64,000 nucleotides of DNA from Alphaproteobacteria bacterium (lineage in GTDB: Bacteria > Pseudomonadota > Alphaproteobacteria > UBA8366), in contig JAJFJD010000043.1 of the NCBI GenBank assembly GCA_021774335.1, positions 62,001-126,000 on the forward strand, given 5' to 3'. Below are positions 1 to 8,268 of the stretch, one piece after another (position 1 is the first letter of the stretch; each line of letters opens with the position of its first letter). The notes beneath the pieces are model-generated. The model was not told the origin of the DNA. It searched no databases and saw only the letters and a list, made by a program, of their open reading frames with translations. Made by a program: the position numbers and the translations under genes.

Positions 1-98
1 CAGGCATAGGCCAGATCGAACCCGCCATGGGTTTGCATGTTGTTGAGCATGCGATGGCCCATGATGCCGAGGCCGATGAACGCGATGGATGGTTTCAT
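1..98 (-). CDS. NAD(P)-dependent 3-hydroxyisobutyrate dehydrogenase-type protein, N-terminal part only
   Basis: Only the first 32 codons are in the window; the gene runs off the left edge. The start ATG is at 98-96 and the product begins MKPSIAFIGLGIMGHRMLNN. The GLGIMG glycine-rich loop directly after the first beta strand is the NAD(P)-binding signature of the beta-hydroxyacid dehydrogenase family (3-hydroxyisobutyrate, tartronate semialdehyde and related dehydrogenases). It lies 34 bases downstream of the RidA-type gene on the same strand, so the two are probably co-transcribed. The substrate cannot be told from this fragment. Confidence 0.75.
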   Translation of the reverse strand, partial: MKPSIAFIGLGIMGHRMLNNMQTHGGFDLAYA

Positions 99-132
99 GC
101 CGATAGGTTTCCTGTCTCTGCTGATCTGATTG

Positions 133-519
133 CTACGATTTTGCCGCGACCGCTTCGAGTTCGAACAGGAATTCGGGCCGCGCCAAAGCCGCGACCACCA
201 GTAGCGTCGAGGCGGGCTTATGGTCGCCAAGATATTTTCCGCGCGCGGTGCGGACCGCCGGGGCATCATCGATATTCGTCAGGTATGCAGTGGTCCTGAC
301 GAGGTCTTCCACACCCATGCCAGCATCGGCAAGGATCGCCAGCACATTTTGCCATGCCTGGTCCGCCTGCGCCTCTATATCATCCGGGATCGTGCCGTCC
401 GGATACACGCCGATTTGACCGGAAATATGCAGCGTACGCGCCCCGGCCGGTATCTCGACCGCGTGGTCATAGGCTCCGAACGGAGGCGCGACCGTGTCGG
501 GGTTGTAGGTCTTGTTCAT
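133..519 (-). CDS. RidA/YjgF family protein lacking the usual catalytic arginine
   Basis: A 128-aa protein of normal RidA length. RidA proteins are trimeric cytosolic enamine/imine deaminases; other subgroups have unknown jobs. The start ATG at 519 is chosen because AGGGAG lies just upstream; the open frame extends further but without a site. Family features are the HISGQIGVYPDG strand near residues 31-42 and the C-terminal FELEAVA strand. The motif that is normally PARS carries KPAS (Ser104), so the arginine that binds the substrate carboxylate is missing. Deaminase activity is therefore doubtful. It is divergent from two other RidA-type genes and probably co-transcribed with the dehydrogenase downstream. 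Confidence 0.88.
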   Translation of the reverse strand: MNKTYNPDTVAPPFGAYDHAVEIPAGARTLHISGQIGVYPDGTIPDDIEAQADQAWQNVLAILADAGMGVEDLVRTTAYLTNIDDAPAVRTARGKYLGDHKPASTLLVVAALARPEFLFELEAVAAKS

Positions 520-659
520 CGCGATACTCCCTCGTTTTTCCAAACCGTCTATGCGACAGTTTTCAATCCGCAATTTTTAATCCATTGACCGCGAGCTTAC
601 CCTGTCGAGCCTCGGATCGGCAGCGAAAGAATCGCCACCCGCACCTTCAGGAGCACGCC

Positions 660-1031
660 ATGAGCATCGAACGGCTCGACATTAACGACGCGACCGGCGC
701 GGTTACCAGCCGCTGTATCACCCATGGCGACATGGTGTATATCGGCGGGATCACCGCGGGCGACACCAGCGGCGGCGTGGCGGCCCAGATGCGCGACATC
801 CTCGACACCGTGGACGGTTATCTGGCGCAGACCGGTGCCGGCCGCAACAATGTCCTGACCGTGCAGATCTGGATCAAGGACATGGCGTTATTCGCGGACA
901 TGACCGCCGTGTGGAACGACTGGGTCGACCCCGAAATCCCGCCCGCCCGCGCCTGTGTCAGCGGCGACCTGTACCGCCCGGATATTCTTGTCGAGGTCAC
1001 CGTTACGGCAGTCCGGGGGAAGGCTGCATGA
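660..1031 (+). CDS. RidA family protein (putative enamine/imine deaminase), first of tandem pair
   Basis: A 123-aa RidA-fold protein starting at the ATG at 660, preceded by AGGAG. It keeps the PPARACVSGDLYRPDILVEV segment, with Arg97 at the position of the RidA substrate-binding arginine, so it may be an active deaminase of reactive enamines or imines. Its stop overlaps the start of the next RidA gene in an ATGA, so translation is coupled. Tandem different RidA genes suggest subunits or paralogues with distinct substrates. The family is clear; the substrate is not. Confidence 0.9.
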   Translation: MSIERLDINDATGAVTSRCITHGDMVYIGGITAGDTSGGVAAQMRDILDTVDGYLAQTGAGRNNVLTVQIWIKDMALFADMTAVWNDWVDPEIPPARACVSGDLYRPDILVEVTVTAVRGKAA

Positions 1032-1402
1032 CCGCGCCGGAACCGAAAATCGAACGCTACGGCCATGTCGAGGGGCCGGGCCGGCCGACCATGAGCCTCG
1101 GCGTCGCGCAGGGCGACTGGGTATCCATCTGCACCACGGCCAAGAACCGGCCCGCCGGCGCGGAAAACCAGACGCGGCAGATATTCGCGGCCTTCGACGG
1201 GTATCTAGCACAAGCGGGCACCGACAAGTCGAAGCTGCTGACCGCACAGGTCTGGCTGCGCAACATGGCCGACTACGACGCCATGAACGCGGCCTGGAAC
1301 GACTGGATCGACCCCGCCAACCCGCCGACCCGGTCCTGCATGCGCGCCGACATGGCGCGGCCCGACACCTTGGTCGAAATCCGTATCACCGCTGTGCGTT
1401 AA
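1028..1402 (+). CDS. RidA family protein, second of tandem pair
   Basis: A 124-aa RidA-fold protein whose ATG overlaps the stop of the preceding paralogue by four bases. The C-terminal block TRSCMRADMARPDTLVEIRI keeps the arginine (Arg102) expected in active Rid proteins. It resembles the upstream protein in the NDWxDPxxPPxR region (NDWVDPEIPPAR versus NDWIDPANPPTR), so the pair arose by duplication. A 100-base gap separates it from the MaoC/CoA-lyase pair downstream on the same strand, with which it may form a catabolic unit. Confidence 0.9.
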   Translation: MTAPEPKIERYGHVEGPGRPTMSLGVAQGDWVSICTTAKNRPAGAENQTRQIFAAFDGYLAQAGTDKSKLLTAQVWLRNMADYDAMNAAWNDWIDPANPPTRSCMRADMARPDTLVEIRITAVR

Positions 1403-1502
1403 GCGGCTAATTTGACGGCAAACGTCTTTCGCGGGACGATCCGGCACTTTCCATGCTGGCAAGGTCGCCTGTCAGCGCGGACATACGAAGGAGAAGAAGG
1501 AA

Positions 1503-1955
1503 ATGCCCGGGCTTTACTACGAAGAATTCGAGGTCGGCATGGAGTTCAATCACGAACTCACGCGCACCGTGACCGAGATGGACAACGTCATGTTCTGCGC
1601 CATGACCCATAACCCGCAGCCGCTTCACCTGGACGAAGAATTCGCCAAGGAAACCGAATTCGGCCAGCGTATCGTCAACAGCCTGTTCACGTTGGGGCTG
1701 GTGATCGGCGTCACCGTCGGGGAAACGACCCTCGGCACGACGATCGCCAATCTCGGCATGACCGACGTGCGCTTCGCCAACCCGGTGTTTCATGGTGACA
1801 CCGTGCATGTGGTGACCAAGGTCAAGGAGATGCGCGAGTCCAAGTCGCGTCCCAATGCCGGCCTCGTGGTGTTCGAGCACATCGGCTACAACCAGCGCGA
1901 CGAGGAAATCGCCTACTGCGTCCGCACCGCCTTCATGAGAAAGAAATCCGCATGA
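1503..1955 (+). CDS. MaoC family dehydratase (mesaconyl-CoA hydratase-like)
   Basis: A 150-aa hot-dog-fold protein. The AGGAG of a GAAGGAGAAGAAGGAA leader fixes the ATG at 1503. The region at residues 36-44 (HNPQPLHLD) occupies the place of the (R)-hydratase 2 motif, but with Asn/Gln in place of the classical Asp/Asn; His42 is kept. This variant is common in MaoC-type acyl-CoA hydratases of alphaproteobacteria. It overlaps the start of a CitE-type CoA lyase by four bases. Paired MaoC hydratase and C-C lyase usually interconvert an unsaturated acyl-CoA, a hydroxyacyl-CoA and its cleavage products. The mesaconyl/methylmalyl assignment is inference from this pairing. Confidence 0.85.
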   Translation: MPGLYYEEFEVGMEFNHELTRTVTEMDNVMFCAMTHNPQPLHLDEEFAKETEFGQRIVNSLFTLGLVIGVTVGETTLGTTIANLGMTDVRFANPVFHGDTVHVVTKVKEMRESKSRPNAGLVVFEHIGYNQRDEEIAYCVRTAFMRKKSA

Positions 1956-2845
1956 TCATCCGTTCCTGGTTATTCGTTCCCGGCGATAGCGAACGCAAGT
2001 TGGAAAAAGGCCGTGGAAACGAGGCCGACGCCCTGATCCTCGACCTGGAAGACGCCGTCTCGAACGACCGACAGGACATCGCCCGCGAGATGGTGCGCGA
2101 CTATCTAACAGCCAACAGCGACCGCTCGCGGCAACAGCTTTGGGTGCGCATCAATCCGTTGGACACCGACCTGGCCCTGCCCGACCTGGCGGCGGTCATG
2201 CCCGGCGCGCCGGACGGAATTTGCCTGCCGAAGGTCTACTCGGCGGAAGACGTCAACACGCTCTGCAACTATCTGTCGGCGCTGGAAGCGCGGGAAGGCC
2301 TGGAACTCGGTTCGACCAAGATCCTTTGCGTCGCGACTGAGACCGCCGCGTCGCTACTGACTTTCCATACCTATCTGGAGGGCGTTTCCGACCGCCTGGT
2401 CGGCATGACCTGGGGCGCGGAAGACCTGTCCGCCGCGCTCGGCGCCATGGACAACATGAACCCGAACAGCGGCGAATACGACGACCCCTACCTGATGGCG
2501 AAATCCCTCTGCCTCGCGGCCTGCCGCGCGGTCGATGTGCAACCGGTCGGCGTGGTCTACGTGAATTTCCGCGACGATGCCGGGCTGGAAACGGAATGCC
2601 TGCGCGACCGCAAGGCCGGCTTCATCGGCAAGATCGCGATCCACCCGGCGCAACCGCCAATCATCAATCGCGCCTTCACCCCGTCGGACGCGGAGGTCGA
2701 CTACGCGCAGCGCGTGGTCGACATGTTCGAACAGAACCCCGGCCTCGGCACCGTCGGACTCGACGGCAAGATGCTCGACATGCCGCACCTGAAACAGGCG
2801 CGGAACGTGCTGAGCATGGCCGAACAAATCAAGGCGATGGGCTGA
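1952..2845 (+). CDS. HpcH/HpaI (CitE-like) CoA ester lyase
   Basis: A 297-aa TIM-barrel lyase of normal length for malyl-, beta-methylmalyl- or citramalyl-CoA lyases. It opens with RSWLFVPGDSERKLEKG and has the acidic cluster DLEDAV (Asp31, Glu33, Asp34), Arg67 in RINP, Glu130 in ATETAA and GAEDLS (Glu157, Asp158), matching the magnesium- and CoA-ester-binding residues of the CitE family. It would cleave a 3-hydroxyacyl-CoA to an acyl-CoA and a 2-oxo acid such as glyoxylate or pyruvate. It is translationally coupled to the preceding MaoC hydratase. The exact substrate is unproven. Confidence 0.88.
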   Translation: MIIRSWLFVPGDSERKLEKGRGNEADALILDLEDAVSNDRQDIAREMVRDYLTANSDRSRQQLWVRINPLDTDLALPDLAAVMPGAPDGICLPKVYSAEDVNTLCNYLSALEAREGLELGSTKILCVATETAASLLTFHTYLEGVSDRLVGMTWGAEDLSAALGAMDNMNPNSGEYDDPYLMAKSLCLAACRAVDVQPVGVVYVNFRDDAGLETECLRDRKAGFIGKIAIHPAQPPIINRAFTPSDAEVDYAQRVVDMFEQNPGLGTVGLDGKMLDMPHLKQARNVLSMAEQIKAMG

Positions 2846-2874
2846 CCGCCCAGCCCTACATCAGCGGACGGGAA

Positions 2875-2908
2875 GCGGCAACCGGGGGCAATGCCCCCAT
2901 GCCCGCCG
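2875..2908 (+). terminator. GC-rich stem-loop after the CoA lyase gene
   Basis: A perfect GGGGGC/GCCCCC stem with an AAT loop at 2884-2898 is nested in a weaker GCGGC/GCCGC pair. It lies between two convergent genes, about 40 bases after the CoA lyase stop. No T-tract follows, so this is at best a weak or bidirectional terminator. Confidence 0.35.
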
Positions 2909-2929
2909 CCTGAGACAGATCAGTCGGTG

Positions 2930-3277
2930 TTACGTAGCACCGCCGACGAGCCGGCCGCATTCGGTCATCACATCTTCATCCGGCGTATCGATGCCGGGCA
3001 TGACCGCCCAACCCTTTTCTTTGACGAAATCGCCGAGCGTCCAGACACTCATACCGTTGAGCGTCTTACTGCTCGCTTCTACGGTCGGGTCCTTCTTCGA
3101 CTGCGCCACGCAGATTTTCGCCAACTGAGTAACAACGGCCTCCCGCGCGAGATTCTCCGCATTGGCTTCCGAAGCGCCGCTCGATATGGCCCAACCCGAT
3201 GCGAATAGAACGATCGTCATGACAATGGCGCCACCAAACGCGCCTCCTATCAACGGTTTTATTGATCCTTTAGACAT
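2930..3277 (-). CDS. Small single-pass membrane protein of unknown function
   Basis: I do not recognise this 115-aa protein. The ATG at 3277 is chosen because AGGGGAAGAAGCAGG precedes it; the longer open frame has no site and poor composition. Residues 9-30 (KPLIGGAFGGAIVMTIVLFASGWA region) form one hydrophobic helix, followed by a soluble domain with two cysteines, in KICVAQSKKDP and VMTECGRL. This looks like an inner-membrane anchored periplasmic protein. It stands alone, convergent with the CoA lyase gene. Confidence 0.7.
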   Translation of the reverse strand: MSKGSIKPLIGGAFGGAIVMTIVLFASGWAISSGASEANAENLAREAVVTQLAKICVAQSKKDPTVEASSKTLNGMSVWTLGDFVKEKGWAVMPGIDTPDEDVMTECGRLVGGAT

Positions 3278-3599
3278 CCTGCTTCTTCCCCTTTGAAATT
3301 GTTTATGATGATAGTCGTTGCAGGCCGCACAGCGCGGCGGGTCCAAAACCGTCGGAAACCAAGGACCGGACGCACTGGGAATCATGGCCGCAACGCACAC
3401 CAGCCGAACCGCCGGTGCGTCGTCGGTAGTACTTTTTAGGTAAAGATTTCCGCGCTGATCCTGGCAGCCGGTGAACTTATATCGTCGACCGTAGCGGACC
3501 GCCTTGCGGTCCGCAGGCTGCTAAGCTCCACACTCATGCATTCACGGGCCAGTTGCAAGGGAAACATCGCCCGGCCCCGGGGTGCTTTTCCGCGAGAAA
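3278..3599. other. Non-coding stretch with a perfect hairpin
   Basis: These 322 bases lie between the small membrane protein and the MmgE/PrpD gene. I see no convincing gene. The left part should hold the promoter of the membrane protein gene. A perfect 9-bp inverted repeat with a 3-base loop (GCGGACCGC, CTT, GCGGTCCGC) sits at 3494-3514, about 85 bases past the MmgE/PrpD stop. It is a possible 3' end structure for that transcript, but no U-tract follows. Confidence 0.55.
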
Positions 3600-5012
3600 T
3601 CAACCTCGCGGCCGCAGAATGTCGGTCAATTCGCGGACACGCGGCAGCGCCTCCAGCGCCTTGATCATCGCCATCGCTTCGTCCCGCTGCACCGAATCGA
3701 TGACCCCGTCGGCGCAGTCGGCAAACTTGCCGGCGATATCGTCCCAGCCGGCCGGGTCCGCGCTCGACCCCTTGGCGTGCGAGCGCGCGGTCTTCAGCTC
3801 CCGCCCATCCTTGAGCCGGACGGTCAGCCGCATCTCGGCCCAATTTACCCCATCGACGCCCCATTGCCCCTTGTGATGCGCCAGATCGTCCGGCACCACG
3901 ACGCGCACGCGCTGCATCAACGGCTGCACGTCGCCCCGGTCGATCCGCGCCTGCGCATATTGCGCGAGCCCCGCCTTGCGGTCGATCAGCGAAACCGCAA
4001 CGCTCCACGGCAGGCAGTACCGTGCACGGTAGGAGTCCGGCGCCTCCTCGTAGCAGGCAATGGCCAGCATTTGCGGCGTCGACTCCAACACGATCTCGTC
4101 CACGTCCTCGGGCTTCAGATCGTGTTCCTCGGTCAGGTCGATCACCGCATCGATGGTCGCGGCCGGCGCGGTCGACCCGGGATGGAAACAGACATTCGTC
4201 GTGCCGCGCGCCAACTCCCACCGCGTGCCCAGTTCCTCGACCATGATGTCCAGGTTGTAGCCGTCGGGGCCGCTGAAGCATTCGGCGAGTCCGAAGGTTT
4301 CATGACCGCCCACCTCGCTCGGCGACGGTTCGATGATGTCCGGGTCGACCTCGTAACCGCCGCGCGCCAGCAACGCCGCAAAGACCCCGTTGCGCACGCC
4401 GTGCCCGACATGGAACGCCTTGCCCATGGAACCGACATTCTTGCGCAACCCCTGCCCTTCGGACGCCGCGATGCCGATCGCCATCCGCGTCTGCATCAGG
4501 TCCAACTCCATGATGCGGGCACCCGCCGCCGCAACACCAAGGGCCCCGATGATACCGTTGGGATGCCAGCCCCGATCGAACAGCGCCGGGCGCAGCCCGT
4601 GACCGACCCGCGATTCCAGTTCGAATCCCAGTGCAAATCCCTCGATCATCGCCCGGCCGGAGATATCGACATCCTCCGCCAACGCCAACGCGCCCGGCAC
4701 CATCACCACGCTGACATGCGTGACACCCTTGGTGTAATCGTCGAATTCCTGCGAATGGGCCGACACAGCCGTTACGAAACCGGCGAGCGGCGACGACGTG
4801 CGGTCGGGTTGGCCGATGATGCTGGACCTGGGCGCGCCGCCCATGTGCCGTATCTGCTCCAGCGCGATGAGGGTCGAGCGTTCCTGCGACCCCGCCAGCG
4901 CAATCCCGATCATGTCGAGGAAGCGTAACTTCGCCGATTCAATGACCGCGCCATCCAACGCCGATCCCGGTGTTTCCACCACCATGCGCGCCAGCCGTTC
5001 GGTTATGCCCAT
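3600..5012 (-). CDS. MmgE/PrpD family protein
   Basis: A 470-aa protein of typical MmgE/PrpD length. The family includes 2-methylcitrate dehydratase, cis-aconitate decarboxylase and related lyases acting on tricarboxylic or dicarboxylic acids in the cytosol. The N-terminal helical part contains the LRFLDMIGIALAGS region and residues such as HSQEFDDY; the C-terminal domain begins near the DLKPEDVDEIVLES segment. A GGGAGG precedes the ATG. It is divergent from an alpha/beta hydrolase gene. The true substrate is unknown; many catabolic islands of alphaproteobacteria carry such genes, and this window has a second one at 33428. Confidence 0.85.
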   Translation of the reverse strand: MGITERLARMVVETPGSALDGAVIESAKLRFLDMIGIALAGSQERSTLIALEQIRHMGGAPRSSIIGQPDRTSSPLAGFVTAVSAHSQEFDDYTKGVTHVSVVMVPGALALAEDVDISGRAMIEGFALGFELESRVGHGLRPALFDRGWHPNGIIGALGVAAAGARIMELDLMQTRMAIGIAASEGQGLRKNVGSMGKAFHVGHGVRNGVFAALLARGGYEVDPDIIEPSPSEVGGHETFGLAECFSGPDGYNLDIMVEELGTRWELARGTTNVCFHPGSTAPAATIDAVIDLTEEHDLKPEDVDEIVLESTPQMLAIACYEEAPDSYRARYCLPWSVAVSLIDRKAGLAQYAQARIDRGDVQPLMQRVRVVVPDDLAHHKGQWGVDGVNWAEMRLTVRLKDGRELKTARSHAKGSSADPAGWDDIAGKFADCADGVIDSVQRDEAMAMIKALEALPRVRELTDILRPRG

Positions 5013-5120
5013 CGCCCTGTCCTCCCATCCCTATCGCTGCAGCTATATAAAGAGTATGCGCGGATGGGACGGCGCGCCAAATCCCGCCACCTAAAGGCAG
5101 ATGCAGCAACAGGAGCGATC

Positions 5121-5921
5121 GTGACCGACAAAACACCGAAAGGCACCGCCTATACCGTCGACGGCGACGGTCCGCCGGTCGTTCTGATCCATGGCATGGG
5201 GCTGACCCAGGCTATGTGGGACTGGCAGCTTCCGCCACTCCTGGAGCGGTTCACGGTCATCCGCTACGACCTGCTCGGCCATGGCGAGAGCGCGGCGCGC
5301 GTCGGCCGCTACGACATGGACGATTTCGTGAACCAACTCCGCGAGCTGCTCGACCATCTGGCGGTCAACCGCGCTGCCATTGCGGGCTTCTCGCTCGGCG
5401 GGTTGATCGTGCGGGCCTTCGCCCTCGCCCATCCCGACCGCGCCCAGGCAATTGCGATCCTGAATTCGGCGCATGACCGCACCGACAAGGAGCGCGCCGC
5501 GATGCGGAAGCGCCTCGCCATCGCCTACGAACAAGGGCCCGCCCCGACCATCGATGTCGCGCTGGCCCGTTGGTTCACCGAAGGCTTCGCGAGCGAACAC
5601 CCCGAAGTTCTGGAGCGAGTCCGGCACTGGATGGAAGCGAACGACCCCAAGGTCTATCCGGAAATCTACCGCGTGCTAACGGAAAGCGATGCCCCCCTCG
5701 CGGCCGCGATCGCCGATATCCGCTGTCCCACGCTGGTCCTGGCCTGCGCGGAAGACCACGGCAACTCCCCCGACATGGCGCACCGCATGGCCGCCTTAAT
5801 CCCAAACGCCGAGGTCGCCATCGTCCCGAAACTGAAACACATGGCGCTCGTCGAGGACCCGGCGGCAGTGAGTGCTCCGCTGGTATCGTTCTTGGAAAAA
5901 ATGGCGGGTCAGGCCAAGTAA
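5121..5921 (+). CDS. Alpha/beta hydrolase (3-oxoadipate enol-lactonase-like)
   Basis: A 266-aa hydrolase. I chose the GTG at 5121, which AGGAG precedes at 5111; the upstream ATG at 5064 has no site and would add a charged tail that the family lacks. The oxyanion region is HGMG, the nucleophile elbow GFSLGG (Ser91), the acid Asp212 in CAEDHG and the base His240 in KLKHMAL. The overall pattern resembles PcaD-type enol-lactonases and ring-fission esterases. It is convergent with dioxygenase A, overlapping it by 13 bases. The substrate is unproven. Confidence 0.86.
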   Translation: MTDKTPKGTAYTVDGDGPPVVLIHGMGLTQAMWDWQLPPLLERFTVIRYDLLGHGESAARVGRYDMDDFVNQLRELLDHLAVNRAAIAGFSLGGLIVRAFALAHPDRAQAIAILNSAHDRTDKERAAMRKRLAIAYEQGPAPTIDVALARWFTEGFASEHPEVLERVRHWMEANDPKVYPEIYRVLTESDAPLAAAIADIRCPTLVLACAEDHGNSPDMAHRMAALIPNAEVAIVPKLKHMALVEDPAAVSAPLVSFLEKMAGQAK

Positions 5922-6949
5922 GGATTCACCCCGCCGCGCGGGCCGGTACCAAGGCGGTCGGCGACTTCGGGCAACAGCTCGCGGCCCGTGGGCACGTTCA
6001 GCCATTGGCGCAGCAGGCGGCGTTTCTTGGCCGTATCGGGCCAGTCCTCGTAATCCGTCCGCGAATGCAGGATCGAGTAGTTGTTGAGCAACTGAATGTC
6101 GCCGGTCTGGAAACCCATGTTGAACTGGATATCCGGGCGCAGCGCGGTCTCTTCGATCGCCAGCACTGCCGCGCGATCCCGGTCGCCGAACGGATCGCCG
6201 GTCTTCTCCGCGCCGCGTTCGATCTGCTTGGCGTTGTAGTAGCAGGTGAGCCGCCCGCCCGCGCTGCTGAACACCGGAATGCGCTGCGGCGACGTCAGGT
6301 CGGGCGAATCGGTCGGCCCCTTGCCCGCATAGTCGATCCGGTAGCCGCGATAGAGTGGCGCCAGCAACTCCGGCCGCGTCTTCAGGATTTCATTGTGGAT
6401 CGCCGCCGCGCTGGAAATCGTGCTGAGCCCACCGGTCTTGGCGGGATGGATGCAGAACAAGCCGACGATATCGCATGGGTCCACATGCGGGCGCAGCCGC
6501 GCGTTGGTCGAATGGCCGCGCACATTGTTGCCGCCGTAATCGTTGCCGAGATCCTCGATCGTGTGCAGCAAGGCGCCGCTCGGGTTCTGTGAGATTGGCG
6601 CGCCGATATGCCGGCCCATACCCCAGAACAGGATACTCGCTTCATCGTGCGAGTAGTCCGGCAGGCGGATGCCACGCAGCAGCACGAAACCACGCCCGTC
6701 CTCGACCTCGCGCACGGCCGCATCGATCTTGGCCGCCACGGTCGGCAGCGGAAAGTCAGCGAGGGTCATTTCTGTCACCGGCTTGCCGGTGCCTATCGCA
6801 TGGGCCATCGCCGCCTCGATCTCGGCAATATCCGCTTCGGTGAATTGATGCAGCCAGGATGTATCCGTCTGGAAGTCCGCTGCATACCAGACATCCGGCC
6901 CGGTCGCGGGGGCCGGCGTCTTGAATGGGATGTTGTCGTTGCTCGCCAT
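5909..6949 (-). CDS. TauD/TfdA-type Fe(II)/2-oxoglutarate dioxygenase (A)
   Basis: A 346-aa protein. The facial triad is readable: His155 and Asp157 in RLRPHVDPCD and the distal His295 in NYSILHSRTDY, followed by Arg311/Arg314 in KKRRLLRQWL as candidate 2-oxoglutarate-binding residues. The length and the KTGGLSTISS strand place it near the TauD-like branch with clavaminate-synthase character rather than the short TfdA type. The ATG at 6949 has no strong ribosome site, but the frame upstream looks non-coding. It is divergent from the OYE gene. The substrate is unknown. Confidence 0.87.
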   Translation of the reverse strand: MASNDNIPFKTPAPATGPDVWYAADFQTDTSWLHQFTEADIAEIEAAMAHAIGTGKPVTEMTLADFPLPTVAAKIDAAVREVEDGRGFVLLRGIRLPDYSHDEASILFWGMGRHIGAPISQNPSGALLHTIEDLGNDYGGNNVRGHSTNARLRPHVDPCDIVGLFCIHPAKTGGLSTISSAAAIHNEILKTRPELLAPLYRGYRIDYAGKGPTDSPDLTSPQRIPVFSSAGGRLTCYYNAKQIERGAEKTGDPFGDRDRAAVLAIEETALRPDIQFNMGFQTGDIQLLNNYSILHSRTDYEDWPDTAKKRRLLRQWLNVPTGRELLPEVADRLGTGPRGGVNPYLA

Positions 6950-7104
6950 GGCGATGGGACGTCTCGCATGTCGGTTAGAGAATCGTGTTCTGTTATTATG
7001 CGGTTTCACATGAGCAGCGGCAAATCATCCGGCGATTGGCATTACTTGCCGGTGCGGGCTACCTTCGGCCCGAAGAATACCCATGAAATCCGCCCGAGGC
7101 CTTG

Positions 7105-8268
7105 ATGTCCGATCCCTTGCTGTTCACCCCGTTCACTCTGCGCGGCGTCACCTTGAAAAACCGCGTCGTGGTCGCGCCGATGCATCAATACATGGCGGAG
7201 CGTGGGTATCCGACCGACTGGCATCTGATGAATATCGGGCGCTACGCCGCCGGCGGCGCAGGGCTGGTCTTCGTCGAATCGACCAAGGTCGCGCGCAACG
7301 GCTGCGGCACGATCGGCGACCTCGGTCTGTGGGACGACGATTTCATCCCGCATTTCACGCGGCTGGCCGATTTCATCCGCGCGCATGACGCGGTTCCGGC
7401 GATTCAGCTCGGTCATTCCGGCCGCAAGGCACGTCGCTTCCGGCCGTGGGAAGGCGGCGGACCGCTGGAACCGAGCCCCGAGATCGATGACTGGGACGAC
7501 TGGGGACTGGTCGCGCCAAGCGCCCTGCCGAGCGGCAACGACGACCCCGTGCCGCACGAGCTGTCCATCGGCGAAATCACCGATCTTGTCGAGGCGTGGG
7601 GCAAGGCCGCCGCGCGCGCCCACGCCGCTGGGTTCGACGTGCTGGAGATTCACGCGGCGCATGGCTACCTGATTCATCAATTCCTGTCGCCCAAGGCGAA
7701 CCGGCGCACCGATGCCTACGGCGGATCGGACAGCAAACGGCATCGCTTCGCCGTCGAGGTCACCGAGGCGATGCGGGCGGCCTGGCCCGACGACAAACCC
7801 CTGTTCATGCGATTGTCGGTCGAGGATGACGCGGGCTGGGGACCGGCGGAAAGCGTCGAGTTGGCGAAAGTGGTCAAGCCGATGGGCGTCGACGTCATTG
7901 ACTGCAGTTCGGGCGGCATGCTGGGCCGGCCGGTCGACGGCAGCGGCCCGGTCGGCTACGGCTATCAAGTGCCCTATGCGGAACGGCTGCGCCGGGAAGC
8001 CGGCGTCATGACCATGGCGGTCGGCCTGATCGTTCATGCCGACCAAGCGGAGGAAATCCTGCAGAACGGCCGCGCCGATCTCGTCGCACTGGCCCGCGAG
8101 ATGCTCTACAACCCGAATTGGCCGATGGACGCGGCGCAAAAGCTCGGATTCGATGCCGAATTTACGTCGGTGCCGGCACCGCAATCCTATTGGCTTGCGA
8201 AACGGGCGGCTTCCATCAAGGACATGGTGCCCTCGACCTACCGCCCGGCTCTCGGCAAAAATACCTAA
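7105..8268 (+). CDS. NADH:flavin oxidoreductase, OYE family (YqjM-like)
   Basis: A 387-aa FMN-binding TIM barrel that reduces activated C=C bonds or related substrates with NAD(P)H. The ATG at 7105 is preceded by GAGG with six bases between; a TTG directly before it is less likely. The N-terminus LLFTPFTLRGVTLKNRVVV is typical. His183 and His186 in EIHAAHGYLIHQF are the substrate-anchoring pair of the YqjM class. The YqjM cysteine (PMCMY) is replaced by His27 (PMHQY), which should change flavin potential and substrate binding. Its stop overlaps that of the convergent amidohydrolase gene. Confidence 0.9.
   Translation: MSDPLLFTPFTLRGVTLKNRVVVAPMHQYMAERGYPTDWHLMNIGRYAAGGAGLVFVESTKVARNGCGTIGDLGLWDDDFIPHFTRLADFIRAHDAVPAIQLGHSGRKARRFRPWEGGGPLEPSPEIDDWDDWGLVAPSALPSGNDDPVPHELSIGEITDLVEAWGKAAARAHAAGFDVLEIHAAHGYLIHQFLSPKANRRTDAYGGSDSKRHRFAVEVTEAMRAAWPDDKPLFMRLSVEDDAGWGPAESVELAKVVKPMGVDVIDCSSGGMLGRPVDGSGPVGYGYQVPYAERLRREAGVMTMAVGLIVHADQAEEILQNGRADLVALAREMLYNPNWPMDAAQKLGFDAEFTSVPAPQSYWLAKRAASIKDMVPSTYRPALGKNT

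Noticed and set aside
5064..5120. ATG start of the alpha/beta hydrolase at 5064
   Set aside because: It has no ribosome site, while the GTG at 5121 has AGGAG and fits family length.
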